This document shows, piece by piece, positions 25,008 through 33,737 of a DNA stretch of 64,000 bases. The notes under the pieces were generated by a model. The model made no database searches. It was not told where the DNA came from and saw nothing but the letters and a program-made list of their open reading frames with translations. The position numbers and the translations under genes were made by a program. This stretch comes from Arthrobacter sp. KBS0703 (GTDB lineage: Bacteria; Actinomycetota; Actinomycetes; Actinomycetales; Micrococcaceae): NCBI RefSeq assembly GCF_002008315.2, contig NZ_MVDG02000001.1, forward strand, positions 4,030,001-4,094,000, given 5' to 3'. How positions within the stretch are numbered: position 1 is the first letter of the stretch; each line of letters starts with the position of its first letter.

Positions 25008-26405
25008 CCCTCCTCGATCCCACTCTGACCTCGCTGCTGTACCTCGCCGCCGCCGTTTTCTTCATCCTGGCCCTCAAGGGCCTCAACTCACCCCGCACGG
25101 CCCGCCGCGGCAACCTGATCGGGGCCTTCGGCGCGCTCCTGGCCGTGGTGACCGTGTTCTTCTCGGCCAGGCTGGACAACGTCCCGTGGATCCTCGGGGC
25201 CATGGCGGTGGGGTCCGGCGTGGCCGCGCCCGTGGCCCGGCGGGTGAGGATGACCCAGATGCCGCAGCTCGTGGCCCTCTTCCTGTCTCTTATACACATC
25301 TAGATGTGTATAAGAGACAGGCGGCGCCGCGGCGCTCGTGGCGCTGCTCGAGCTGCCGCATGCCGACGACGGCTGGCTGCGTCTCGCCGTCGTCTTCACG
25401 CTCCTGGTGGGCGCGGTGTCCTTCGCCGGCTCCGCCATCACCTTCGCCAAGCTGCAGGAGCTGTCTCTTATACACATCTAGATGTGTATAAGAGACAGGC
25501 CCGTGCTCATGGGCGCCGTGCTGCTCGCGGCGGTGGGCTCCGGCGCCGCCGTCGTTCTTGGCGGTTCGCTCGCCCTGGCCCTGGTGCTCCTGGTGCTGGG
25601 AATTCTGGCTGGCGTGCTGCTGGTGCTGCCCGTCGGCGGCGCGGACGTGCCGATCGTCATCTCCCTGCTGAACGCGTTCACCGGCCTGGCGGTCGCGGCT
25701 TCCGGCCTGGTGCTGGGCAACGTCCTCCTGGTGGTGGCGGGCACGCTGGTGGGAGCCTCGGGCACCATCCTCACCCGCGCCATGGCGGCGGCCATGGGCC
25801 GCAGTGTTGCGGGCATCCTGTTCGGGGCGTTCCGGGGAAATTCGACGGCGGGATCCACAGCCGTGAGCGACCGGCCCGTGCGCTCGTCCAGCGCGGAGGA
25901 CGTGGCGGTGCTCCTGGGCTACGCGCAGCGGGTGATCATCGTGCCCGGCTACGGCCTCGCCGTAGCGCAGGGCCAGCACACCGCGGCCGAACTGGCGCTG
26001 GCGCTCGAGGCCCGCGGTATCCGGGTCGACTTCGCCATCCATCCCGTGGCGGGTCGAATGCCGGGGCACATGAACGTGCTGCTGGCCGAGGCCAACGTGC
26101 CCTACGAATCGCTCAAGGAGATGAGCGAGATCAACTCTGAATTCCGCACCGCCGACGTCGCCCTCGTGGTGGGCGCCAACGATGTGGTCAACCCGGCGGC
26201 CAAGACGTCCGCCGGCTCGCCGATCTTCGGCATGCCCATCCTCGAGGTGGCGGACGCACGGCAGGTCGTGTTCCTCAAGCGCTCCCTCCGGCCCGGATTC
26301 GCCGGGATCGAGAACGAACTCATGTACGAGCCGCAGACCACGCTGCTGTTCGGCGACGCGAAGGAGTCCTTGACCAAGGTGCTCGGGGCCGTAAAGGCAC
26401 TTTGA
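25004..26405 (+). CDS. pntB: NAD(P) transhydrogenase beta subunit (PntB), split by two adapter palindromes
   Basis: PntB supplies most of the membrane channel and the NADP(H) domain that reduces NADP with the proton gradient. The N-terminal part (TLLDPTLTSLLYLAAAVFF...MPQLVALF) is in one frame. After the adapter at 25283-25320 the sequence continues two frames away with GGAAALVALLELPHADDGW. A second adapter at 25461-25498 adds an in-frame stop before RPVLMGAVLLAAVGSG. The C-terminal NADP domain is intact (VIIVPGYGLAVAQGQH, FAIHPVAGRMPGHMNVLL, VVGANDVVNPAA). Only a few codons seem lost at each site, so the living gene is presumably whole. Confidence 0.9.
25283..25320. other. Adapter palindrome in pntB (first)
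   Basis: A full 38-base copy; it replaces the short conserved stretch expected between VALF and GGAAALVALLEL and shifts the frame. Artefact. Confidence 0.97.
25461..25498. other. Adapter palindrome in pntB (second)
   Basis: A full 38-base copy after FAKLQE; it introduces TAG in the pntB frame, which then resumes unchanged. Artefact. Confidence 0.97.
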
Positions 26406-26519
26406 GGCCGCAACTGCCCGGCCCCGCCGGGCCGGTGCCGGACCCCTACGGGTAGCCGGCGAACCCCGCTACGATGTGAATTCCCCGGTTATCCGCCCCC
26501 TCTGCAGTCGAAGGACACC

Positions 26520-27437
26520 ATGCCAGCCAATAACGCCTCCTCGCCGAAACGGGCCGCTGTGGTCATCAACCCTGTCAAGGCCGCGGGTTCCGGCCTCCGC
26601 GCGTCGCTGGTCAGGCTGTGTGATACCCAGGGCTGGGCCGAGCCGCTGTGGCTGGAAACGACGGAAGAGGACCCAGGCAGCGGCCAGGCGCGCGAGGCGC
26701 TTGAGGCGGGGGTCGACGTCGTTATTGCCGCCGGCGGCGACGGAACCGTGCGGTGCGTCGCGGAGGTCCTCGCCGGAACGGACACGCCGCTGGGCCTGGT
26801 GCCGCTGGGGACCGGCAACCTGCTGGCCCGCAACATGGGCGTGGAGATCACAGACCCCGTCTCCGCCGCGTACGACGTCCTGAACGGAACGGAACGCACC
26901 GTGGACGTGGTCAGGAGCAGGTTTGACGAGTCCGAGGACGAGAACGTCTTCCTGGTCATGGCCGGCGTGGGCTATGACGCCGCGATCATGGCCGACACCG
27001 TGGACATCCTCAAGGACCGCATGGGCTGGCTCGCGTACGTGGAGGCAGGAATCCGCAAGCTGCCGGGCAAGCCGGTGAGGGCCACCATCACGGTTGACGG
27101 CCGGGACCCGGTGAAGCGCAGGATCCGCAGCGTGATGATCGGCAACTGCGGGCAGATCATGGGCGGCATCGAAATATTTCCCGAGGCGAAGGTGGACGAC
27201 GGCGTCCTGGACGTCCTCATCCTCGCGCCCCGCGGCCGGCTCGGCTGGCTCGGGGTGGTGAAGGGCATCTTCGGCCGCCGCAAGAACAGGACCGAATCCG
27301 CCGAGTACTTCCAGGGCAAGTCGGCCGAGGTGACCCTTCACCACGACCAGGAGTTCCAGCTCGACGGCGACCACGTGGGGTCCGGAAGGCACATGAGCGT
27401 CAGGGTGGATCCCGGGGCGCTCAAGCTCCTGATGTAG
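26520..27437 (+). CDS. Diacylglycerol kinase-family lipid kinase
   Basis: This 305-residue protein has the DAGK catalytic domain: AAVVINPVKA at the N-terminus, the ATP-site IAAGGDGTVRCVAEVL near residue 75, and VPLGTGNLLARNMG. The C-terminal half contains GVGYDAAIMAD and MIGNCGQIMGGIEIFPEAKVDDG, as in YegS/DgkB-like kinases. It probably phosphorylates a lipid, such as diacylglycerol recycled from membranes, at the cytosolic membrane face. It stands alone after pntB and is followed by a strong hairpin. Confidence 0.9.
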   Translation: MPANNASSPKRAAVVINPVKAAGSGLRASLVRLCDTQGWAEPLWLETTEEDPGSGQAREALEAGVDVVIAAGGDGTVRCVAEVLAGTDTPLGLVPLGTGNLLARNMGVEITDPVSAAYDVLNGTERTVDVVRSRFDESEDENVFLVMAGVGYDAAIMADTVDILKDRMGWLAYVEAGIRKLPGKPVRATITVDGRDPVKRRIRSVMIGNCGQIMGGIEIFPEAKVDDGVLDVLILAPRGRLGWLGVVKGIFGRRKNRTESAEYFQGKSAEVTLHHDQEFQLDGDHVGSGRHMSVRVDPGALKLLM

Positions 27438-27474
27438 GCCCCGCGGGCCCGAAAAGAGCCCGACGGGAACGTTC

Positions 27475-27515
27475 GACGGCGGCGGCCGGCTCCCAGTGGG
27501 CGGGCCGCCGCCGTC
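27475..27515. terminator. GC-rich hairpin terminator after the lipid kinase gene
   Basis: GACGGCGGCGGCC (27475-27487) and GGCCGCCGCCGTC (27503-27515) pair perfectly around a 15-base loop. It lies between two convergent genes and probably terminates both. Confidence 0.75.
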
Positions 27516-27567
27516 TGCTTGCCCGGGCTGCGGCCTCGCCTGGGGGTGGCAAGGCCGGCGGACTGGA

Positions 27568-28296
27568 TCAGTCCGCGAGCAGCCTGCCCCACCTCGGTGC
27601 GAGCAAGGGGGACCCGGCAAGTTTCAGGCAATGCCACAGGGTCACGGCCACCGAGTCCAGCACCGGAACGCCGGTGCCTCCCTCGATCTCCGCGGCTATA
27701 TTGGCGCCGTACAGGTTGGTGCAGAGGTAGATCAGGGCATCCGGTGCGGCCGCCGCCAGTTCGAGCGAGCCCGGGCGCATCTCGTCGTCGGTGACCCGGC
27801 CGAAGGACTCGTTGTCGCTCAGGCCCAGGCAGGTGTGGGCGACCGTCTTGATGCCGTCCCGCTCGTAGGACGCCATGATGGCCTGGTTGACGTCCTCCGT
27901 GTACGGGGTGAACAGCCCGATCCGCTCGGTGCCGAACGCCTTGAACGCCTCCATGTACGCGAGCGTGGACGTGGTGGCCGGGATGCCGGTGGCGTCCCGG
28001 ATATCCCGGACGAGTTCGCGGTCGTGGTCCGCCCCGAGCCATGATCCCGAGGTGCCGTTCCAGGCGATGACGTCCACGTCCGCCGTCGCGAGCAGCTGGG
28101 CCGCCGCCCGCATGACGGCGGGGTCGAACTGCCTGTCCGACGAGTCGTCCAGGGCGATCCGGGTCACCGGAATCCGAGTGAAATGGATGGTGACATCCTC
28201 CCGGTCGCCGAGGATGCGGTAGCTCTGCGGTTCCAGGCAGGTGTTGGACGACGGCACGATCATGCCGATGCGGGTCCTGGGTGTTGCGGATGGCAT
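27568..28296 (-). CDS. Asp/Glu racemase-superfamily protein, arylmalonate decarboxylase/maleate isomerase-like
   Basis: This 242-residue protein starts TRIGMIVPSSNTCLEPQ and has two pseudo-symmetric halves. Where maleate isomerases and racemases usually have the first catalytic cysteine (CTSGS), it has Gly81 (WNGTSGSW). The second cysteine is kept (Cys192 in YLCTNLYG). Family knowledge says this Gly/Cys combination typifies arylmalonate decarboxylases, which protonate an enolate from one side only. It is the last gene of a minus-strand operon, 8 bases after the hydantoinase-like gene. Decarboxylase or isomerase activity is inferred; the substrate is unknown. Confidence 0.75.
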   Translation of the reverse strand: MPSATPRTRIGMIVPSSNTCLEPQSYRILGDREDVTIHFTRIPVTRIALDDSSDRQFDPAVMRAAAQLLATADVDVIAWNGTSGSWLGADHDRELVRDIRDATGIPATTSTLAYMEAFKAFGTERIGLFTPYTEDVNQAIMASYERDGIKTVAHTCLGLSDNESFGRVTDDEMRPGSLELAAAAPDALIYLCTNLYGANIAAEIEGGTGVPVLDSVAVTLWHCLKLAGSPLLAPRWGRLLAD

Positions 28297-28304
28297 GGCT
28301 GCTC

Positions 28305-29753
28305 CTACTTTGCTGCGAAGGTTACGGGAGTGATGGCGGTGGCGCTGGACGGCAGCGGGGCGGCCGCGAGGTGCTCCCGGAATCCGTTCCGGGCCACGAA
28401 GCGGCCCGCGGGGCCGGGGTCGTGGAAGCCGTCAGCGTCCAGCACCACCCGCCCGGCGGAGACGACGACGGCGGGCCAGCCGGCCAGCGTCCGGCCGTCG
28501 AACGGCGAGAAATCGGTGCCCATGTGCAGTGCACCGCCGTCGACCGTGCGCTGTTCGGCGGGATCGAAAACCACGAGGTCGGCGTCGAAGCCGGCGGCGA
28601 TGGTCCCCTTGCCGGGAAGGGCGTTGATGCGGGCCGGGCCGGCGGAGAACACCTCCACGAAGTCCTCCACGGACCCGCCCGCGGACGCCATGGCCGTGAA
28701 CGTGACGGGCATCCGCGTTTCCACGCCCGGCAGGCCGTGCGGCATGGCGCGGATGTCATCCGAGCGCTCACGTTTCTGCGACAGGTCGTAGCAGGAGTGG
28801 TCCGATGAGACGGTGTGGATTGCGCCGTCCGCCAGCCGCTCCTGGAGGGCGGCCACGGTCTCGGGGCTGCGCATGGGCGGGCAGCAGGCGTACCACTCGG
28901 GAAATGCCGAGCCGTACACTGTGTCGTCCAGGGTGAGGTAGTGCGGGCAGGTCTCGGAGTAGGCCTCCTGGCCGCGGGCCCGGGCCTCAGCGACCAGGTC
29001 AACCGCCCCCGGAGTGGACTGGTGGACGAAGTACACGGGTGCCTTGGTGTACTCGGCCATGGCCAGGGTTTCCTTGACCGAGACTTCCTCGGCAAGCTCC
29101 GGGCGCGTCCGGTGCAGGTGCTCGATGCCGATCCTGCCGTCGTCGGCGTGCTGCTGCGTGCAGTCGCTGATGATGGGATCGTGTTCGGCGTGGATGTAGG
29201 TGAGGCCGTCCAGGCGGACCATCTCGCGCATGACCTTGAGGATGGTGTCCCCGTCCGCCATGGTGGTGCCCCGGTTGGTGGTGTACATCTTGACCGACCG
29301 CACGCCCTCCGCGGCCAGCTGCTCCAGCTGCCAGGGCACGGTCTCGTCCCAGCTGACCACGGCGCCGTGCAGGGCGACGTCGCAGCGGGACTCCTGCGCC
29401 AGCTCCTTCTTGTGCAGGACGGCCGCAAGCGGTGTCTCCTGGGCGTCCCGCGGAATGCCGAAGTCGATGATGGTGGTGGTGCCGCCCCACAGCGCTGCCG
29501 TGGAGGTGGTGCGGTAGTCGTCCAGGGTGCGGAAGCGTCCGGTCACCTGCGCGACGTGGCAGTGGCCGTCCACGCCGCCGGGAATCACCAGCCGGCCCGT
29601 TGCGTCCACGGTGCGCGCGGCCGCGGGGACCGGTTCAGCGGCGTCGATGAGCTGTTCGATGCGGCCGTCGCGGACCACGATGTGGGAGTTCTGGCGGCCG
29701 AAGCTGTTGACCACCGTGGCGTTGGCAATGACAAGGTCTGGGGTGTTGGACAT
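28305..29753 (-). CDS. Dihydropyrimidinase/hydantoinase-family cyclic amidohydrolase
   Basis: This 482-residue enzyme has a complete binuclear metal site: H64 and H66 (DGHCHV), the carboxylated lysine K155 (SVKMYTT), H188 (YIHAEH), H244 (HQSTP) and D318 (SSDHS). It should open a cyclic ureide or imide ring hydrolytically in the cytoplasm. Upstream is a hydantoin-racemase-like gene and downstream an arylmalonate-decarboxylase-like gene. No N-carbamoyl amidohydrolase, the usual partner in hydantoin use, is present. Allantoinase and phenylhydantoinase are alternatives. Confidence 0.88.
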   Translation of the reverse strand: MSNTPDLVIANATVVNSFGRQNSHIVVRDGRIEQLIDAAEPVPAAARTVDATGRLVIPGGVDGHCHVAQVTGRFRTLDDYRTTSTAALWGGTTTIIDFGIPRDAQETPLAAVLHKKELAQESRCDVALHGAVVSWDETVPWQLEQLAAEGVRSVKMYTTNRGTTMADGDTILKVMREMVRLDGLTYIHAEHDPIISDCTQQHADDGRIGIEHLHRTRPELAEEVSVKETLAMAEYTKAPVYFVHQSTPGAVDLVAEARARGQEAYSETCPHYLTLDDTVYGSAFPEWYACCPPMRSPETVAALQERLADGAIHTVSSDHSCYDLSQKRERSDDIRAMPHGLPGVETRMPVTFTAMASAGGSVEDFVEVFSAGPARINALPGKGTIAAGFDADLVVFDPAEQRTVDGGALHMGTDFSPFDGRTLAGWPAVVVSAGRVVLDADGFHDPGPAGRFVARNGFREHLAAAPLPSSATAITPVTFAAK

Positions 29754-29849
29754 CGGTGTCCTCCTAAGGGATAAAGCCGGTGGGACTGGTGCGAAGTGGC
29801 TAGGGGGGCGGGGTTAGCGCGACTGGGCCGCGGCGGCCGTCTGCGTGCC

Positions 29850-30623
29850 CTAGGCGGCGGCGAGGGCGGCGTCGAGGGCTTCCGAGAGGCCCCTGCGGGC
29901 CTTGACCGGCGGGGGTGCGAACGCGCCGGCACGGTGCGGCCCGGACTGGAGGCCCACCACGGCCTCCGCCATGCGGATGCCGGCGGAGATGCCGTCCACC
30001 ACGGGGACCGGAATCTGGCCGCGCAGTTCGCGCGCCAGTCCCGCCAGCGGGGCGCCGGCAAGGATCACGACGTCGGCCCCGTCCTCGGTGACGGCCTGCC
30101 GGCTGAGCGCCAGGAGCGTTTCCTTGAAGTCCTGCTGCACGGAGCCGATGGCGTTGAGGCTTTCATTGATGGAGCGGATTGAGGCCAGCCGGCCGCCGAG
30201 GCCGAACCGTTCGACGCAGTCGAGGTACCACGGCCGGATCCGGTCCGAGATGGCGATGATGGAGAACCGGTGCCCCTGCAGGGCCGCGGCGCACAATGCC
30301 GCCTCGGTGATGCCGATGACGGGAACGTCGGCCAGCTCTTTCAGGGCCGGCATGCCGGGGTCCCCGAAAGCCGCCACCACGACGCCGTCGATCTTTGCGG
30401 AGGCCGCGGGGCTGCCGGCGGCTTCCGCGGTGTATTCGGCCATGATCTCGGCGACGGCGCCGGCCGCGATAAGTGATTCGAACCGGGTTTCGATGTATTC
30501 CACGCCGTGGCCGGCCGTGCGGACCACCAGTTCCGTGCCCGGGGAGGCTGAGCGCAGGGCCTCCGACTCGATGAGGGCCGTGACGTCGTCGCTGATGTTG
30601 GGGTTGATGACGAGCAGTTTCAT
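29850..30623 (-). CDS. Hydantoin/aspartate racemase-family protein lacking both catalytic cysteines
   Basis: This 257-residue member begins MKLLVINPNISDDVT, typical of hydantoin racemases (HyuE/HpxA group). The canonical ACFGDPG motif reads AAFGDPG (Ala85 for Cys), and the second LGCAGMAG motif reads LAGAPLAG (Gly190 for Cys). Two-base racemisation is therefore unlikely; it may be an isomerase or lyase of other mechanism, or a binding protein. The ATG overlaps the GntR stop by 4 bases, so it is co-translated with the regulator. A 96-base gap separates it from the hydantoinase-like gene. Confidence 0.8.
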   Translation of the reverse strand: MKLLVINPNISDDVTALIESEALRSASPGTELVVRTAGHGVEYIETRFESLIAAGAVAEIMAEYTAEAAGSPAASAKIDGVVVAAFGDPGMPALKELADVPVIGITEAALCAAALQGHRFSIIAISDRIRPWYLDCVERFGLGGRLASIRSINESLNAIGSVQQDFKETLLALSRQAVTEDGADVVILAGAPLAGLARELRGQIPVPVVDGISAGIRMAEAVVGLQSGPHRAGAFAPPPVKARRGLSEALDAALAAA

Positions 30624-31303
30624 GATTTCTTCCGGTGCAGGGCTGGTTCCGTTTTCCGGAAGTCGTCCGGGAACTGCTCGCGGTACTTGCCGATGTGCGA
30701 CGCCGACTGGGCGGCGGCGCGGTCGGGATCGCCGCTGGCGATGGCGGCGTACAGCTCGCGGTGTTCCTGGATCAGTTCCGGCAGGTCGCTGACGTGGCGG
30801 AACAGCCAGTGCATGCGGCCCTGGAGGGGTTCCAGCGCGGATTTGAGAAAGTTGTTGTCGGCGATGGCGGTGATGGCGTCGTGGAATTCGCTGTTGGCAC
30901 GGTGGGCCTCCATGACGGCGCCCTTGGCGAGGCAGCGGTCCGCCTCGTCGAGCAGGCCTTCCAGGCGGGTTAGGTCATCCGTGGTGGCGCGGATGGCGGC
31001 GAGCCGGCAGGCCAGCACCTCGAGTGACTGCCGGACGTCGAAGAGGTCCTCCACGTCCTTGGGGCTGAGGGTGCTGACCTCGGCGCCGCGTGCGCCGCGG
31101 TCGCTGATGAGGCCTTCCATGCGGAGCATTCGCAGCGCTTCCCTGACGGGGAGGCGCGACACGTTGAATTCTGCGGCGAGGTCGCGTTCCACCAGCCGGG
31201 TGCCGGGAGCGTAGTGTCCTTCAAATATCCGGGTGCGGAGGGTGTCCCGGACGGCCTCGCGGAGGGGGCGTTCCTTGTCCTGGGTCTCTTCGGCGGTAAG
31301 CAT
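30620..31303 (-). CDS. GntR-family regulator, FCD (FadR) subfamily
   Basis: This 227-residue regulator has an N-terminal winged helix-turn-helix (YAPGTRLVERDLAAEFNVSRLPVREALRML). A helical FCD effector domain follows, with conserved acidic and histidine residues (EFHDAI, EHRELYAAI, SASHIGKYREQF) that usually bind a metal and a carboxylate ligand. It sits inside the operon it probably controls. The candidate operator is the duplicated GGGATCCC palindrome upstream of the transporter gene. Repressor relieved by a pathway acid is the usual mode; inferred here. Confidence 0.88.
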   Translation of the reverse strand: MLTAEETQDKERPLREAVRDTLRTRIFEGHYAPGTRLVERDLAAEFNVSRLPVREALRMLRMEGLISDRGARGAEVSTLSPKDVEDLFDVRQSLEVLACRLAAIRATTDDLTRLEGLLDEADRCLAKGAVMEAHRANSEFHDAITAIADNNFLKSALEPLQGRMHWLFRHVSDLPELIQEHRELYAAIASGDPDRAAAQSASHIGKYREQFPDDFRKTEPALHRKKS

Positions 31304-31412
31304 GGTGCTCCATTCGGATTCTTCGGTGACATTGCGCTCCCGGCGGGCGGGAGATGGTGCTTGAGGCCTAGCTTAGGGCGGCCGGCCTGGGTGGCTGGCC
31401 TGAACGGCTGGC

Positions 31413-32774
31413 CTAGACGGGAAGCCGCTTGTTGTAGTCCAGGGTCAGGACGGACACGCCCATGATGATGGCGGATCCCACGAAGTACAGCAGCGCCCAC
31501 GTGTAGGAGCCGGTGGCCCCGACGATCAGGCCGACGGCGATCGGCGTGACGAAGCCGGAGATGTTGCCGCTGAAGTTCATGGCGCCGCCCAGGACGCCGG
31601 CGTTGGTCCGGCCGCCGAGGATGGAGGGGATGCTCCAGAACAGGCCCACCCAGCGGAGGAAGAACATGACCACGGAGAGCAGGACAACAGCCGTGGTGGG
31701 GTCCGCCACCACGGTGACGCCCACCAGGCCACCGATCACCACGACCGAGGAGATTCCCAGGAGGGTGCGCATGACGCGGTTGGCCGAGGCGCCGGCGGCC
31801 CGCCATTTGTCCGCGAGGGTGCCGCCCAGGATTTCCCCGACGAAGCCGGCGCCGAAGATCACGAAGGTGGACCAGCCGATGGTCTTCAGGTCGAAGCCCT
31901 TGGCCTGGGCGAGGTAGAGCGGGCCCCAGGTGAGCAGGCCGTAGAACACGCCGTTGAAGCCCAGCCAGCCGAAGCACATGGCCCAGAAGGAACGGAACTT
32001 CAGGTAGGGGAGCAGGGCGCGCTTGCCCTTGCTGCCGTCGAGTTCGGCTTCGGCGTCTTCGGCGGCGTGGGAAGCCTCGATGTAGTCGGCCTCGGCGGCG
32101 TTGACTGCGCGGTGCTGGCGCGGATTGTCGCGGACGTACCACCAGACTGCGAGTCCCATGAGCACGGTGGCGGCACCGGCGATGACAAACGAACTGCGCC
32201 AGCTGCCGGTGGCTGCGATGAGGCCGGCGATGAGGATGCCGCCGAGTCCGGCGCCGAGGGGAGCCCCGGCGTCCAGGATGGTGGCACCGCGGCCGCGCTC
32301 CGACTTGTGCATCCAGATGGCGTTCAGCTTGCCGCCGGCCGGCATGACACCGGCTTCGGTGACACCGATCCCGAGCCGGGCGATGAACATGCTCAGGAAG
32401 CCGCCGGCCATGCCCGAGGCCGCCGTTGCCACACCCCAGCCGACGCAGGAGGCTGTCATGACCTTGCGCGGGCCGAACTTGTCGATGAGCAGGCCCACCG
32501 GGATCTGCATCAGGGCGTAGGTCCAGAAGAACGCGGAGAGCAGGAGGCCCACGAGCTCCGGGGCCATATTGAATTCCTTTTGGATGATGGGCAGTGCCAC
32601 GGAGATGGAGCCGCGGTCGATGTAGTTGACGGCAACGAGTACCAGCAGCAGCAGGAAGAGCTTCCAGCGGACGTTGGTGCGCCGTTGCACGCCGTTCTTG
32701 CCGGTTTTGCCGCCGGCGGCGGCATCTGTGGTCTGGGCTTCGGTTGTCACGGTTTCAGTATTGGGGAGAGACAC
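31413..32774 (-). CDS. MFS transporter, anion:cation symporter-like
   Basis: This 453-residue protein has about 12 TM segments. Features include NYIDRGSISVALPIIQKEF in TM1 and IARLGIGVTEAGVMPAGGKLN, resembling the ACS family that carries organic anions such as phthalate, tartrate or glucarate. It is the first gene of the minus-strand operon leading through GntR to the amidohydrolase genes, so it probably imports the substrate or an intermediate. GTG 32774 is chosen because GGAG lies 5 bases upstream; the longer frame has no plausible ribosome binding site. Confidence 0.85.
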   Translation of the reverse strand: MSLPNTETVTTEAQTTDAAAGGKTGKNGVQRRTNVRWKLFLLLLVLVAVNYIDRGSISVALPIIQKEFNMAPELVGLLLSAFFWTYALMQIPVGLLIDKFGPRKVMTASCVGWGVATAASGMAGGFLSMFIARLGIGVTEAGVMPAGGKLNAIWMHKSERGRGATILDAGAPLGAGLGGILIAGLIAATGSWRSSFVIAGAATVLMGLAVWWYVRDNPRQHRAVNAAEADYIEASHAAEDAEAELDGSKGKRALLPYLKFRSFWAMCFGWLGFNGVFYGLLTWGPLYLAQAKGFDLKTIGWSTFVIFGAGFVGEILGGTLADKWRAAGASANRVMRTLLGISSVVVIGGLVGVTVVADPTTAVVLLSVVMFFLRWVGLFWSIPSILGGRTNAGVLGGAMNFSGNISGFVTPIAVGLIVGATGSYTWALLYFVGSAIIMGVSVLTLDYNKRLPV

Positions 32775-32932
32775 AGCTTCTCCTTCACGGGGAAGTTTGC
32801 GGACGGGGAAACGATCTTGGGTGGTGCGGAGTGTGCGGCCGCGGGTTGGGCGGCGGGAATCTGTGAGCGATGGCCTGCGGCGGCGTTCCGGAAGCGCCAG
32901 GCCGCTCTGTACGGGTCCGTCTAAGCTTGGAC

Positions 32933-32961
32933 TTTTGGGATCCCGTTTTGGGATCCCAAAA
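32933..32961. promoter_or_regulatory. Tandem GGGATCCC palindromes, probable GntR operator
   Basis: TTTTGGGATCCC (32933-32944) is followed after one base by the perfect 16-base palindrome TTTTGGGATCCCAAAA (32946-32961). It lies about 160-190 bases upstream of the first gene of the GntR/hydantoinase-like operon. FCD-type GntR proteins bind short palindromes of this form, so it is a good candidate operator; binding is inferred. Confidence 0.6.
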
Positions 32962-33062
32962 TCAAAGGTAAGAGTGACGGGCGCCACTGTCAAGGAATTT
33001 CCGGAAAGACGCCCTTTGCCGCCGAAACCACCGATTGTGACTGTTGTGCTGCGGACAGACGG

Positions 33063-33106
33063 CCGCCCGCCCCGTCATCCGGCGGTGCCGGAGGCGGGGC
33101 GGGCGG
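33063..33106 (-). terminator. Hairpin downstream of the ACT-domain gene
   Basis: CCGCCCGCCCC (33063-33073) pairs perfectly with GGGGCGGGCGG (33096-33106), and an inner TCCGGC/GCCGGA stem fills the loop. It lies 70 bases past the stop of the minus-strand ACT gene. The rest of the 400-base gap from 32775 to 33175 holds the GGGATCCC operator candidate and nothing else recognised. Confidence 0.6.
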
Positions 33107-33175
33107 TCCGTGGGAGGCGTCGGGCCGGAATATCGCGAGGAGGCGGGCTTTCGGCGGGTTTCGGCTTTCGGGCGG

Positions 33176-33737
33176 TTAGCTGCCCGCCGCGGCCGATTCC
33201 CTGGTGCCCCCGGGTCCGTCGGGCACGTGCGCGAGGATCTCAGCGAGCTCCGCGAGCCGGTGGGCCCTGGCTGATTCGGCGGGCGTGAACGGTTCGCCGG
33301 GGCGGTAGAAGGTGATGGGTCCGTGCCAAGCGGTGGGAATTTTCAGGAGGGTGCCGGCGTCGTTCGTTTCGGCCGTCTGGCGGGCGGTTTCCCCGTCCTC
33401 CGTTAGGATCCGGGCGGACAGCAGTTCCGCGACGGCGAGCGGAAGTTCCTGGGGGCTCGCGGCGATCCGTGCCGCCAGGCTCAGCGCCTTCGTCTGCCCG
33501 TCGGCCATGGCCAGCGCCGTGGTGGGCCAGACGTGGGCGTGCCTGCCGCCGCCGTCCTTCAATGCCTCAAGGAGCTGGCGTTCGGTCAGCTCGCCGGGTG
33601 CGGACAGCACGAATTCGTCCATGACGCCGCCCCGGACCGGATGGACGTGGATGCTGAGGATGTTGGTGTCCAGCAGCGCGAGCGACCGGGTGATTTTCTT
33701 CAGGGAACCGGGCTGGTCGCGCAGCACGGTCCGGGCC
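33176..33737 (-). CDS. ACT-domain protein, 5' end lost at an adapter gap
   Basis: About 187 codons are visible, starting ARTVLRDQPGSLKKITRSLALLDTN, a typical ACT (amino-acid-binding) domain. A low-similarity helical region follows to the stop at 33176. The start codon is missing because the sequence runs into an adapter palindrome at 33738. Probably only a few N-terminal residues are absent. ACT domains bind small ligands and regulate metabolism; a specific role cannot be assigned. It is followed by a strong hairpin. Confidence 0.75.

Noticed and set aside
25283..25498. Two identical palindromes 140 bases apart as a possible CRISPR-like repeat-spacer unit
   Set aside because: The intervening sequence is pntB coding sequence, there are no cas genes, and the repeat is adapter.
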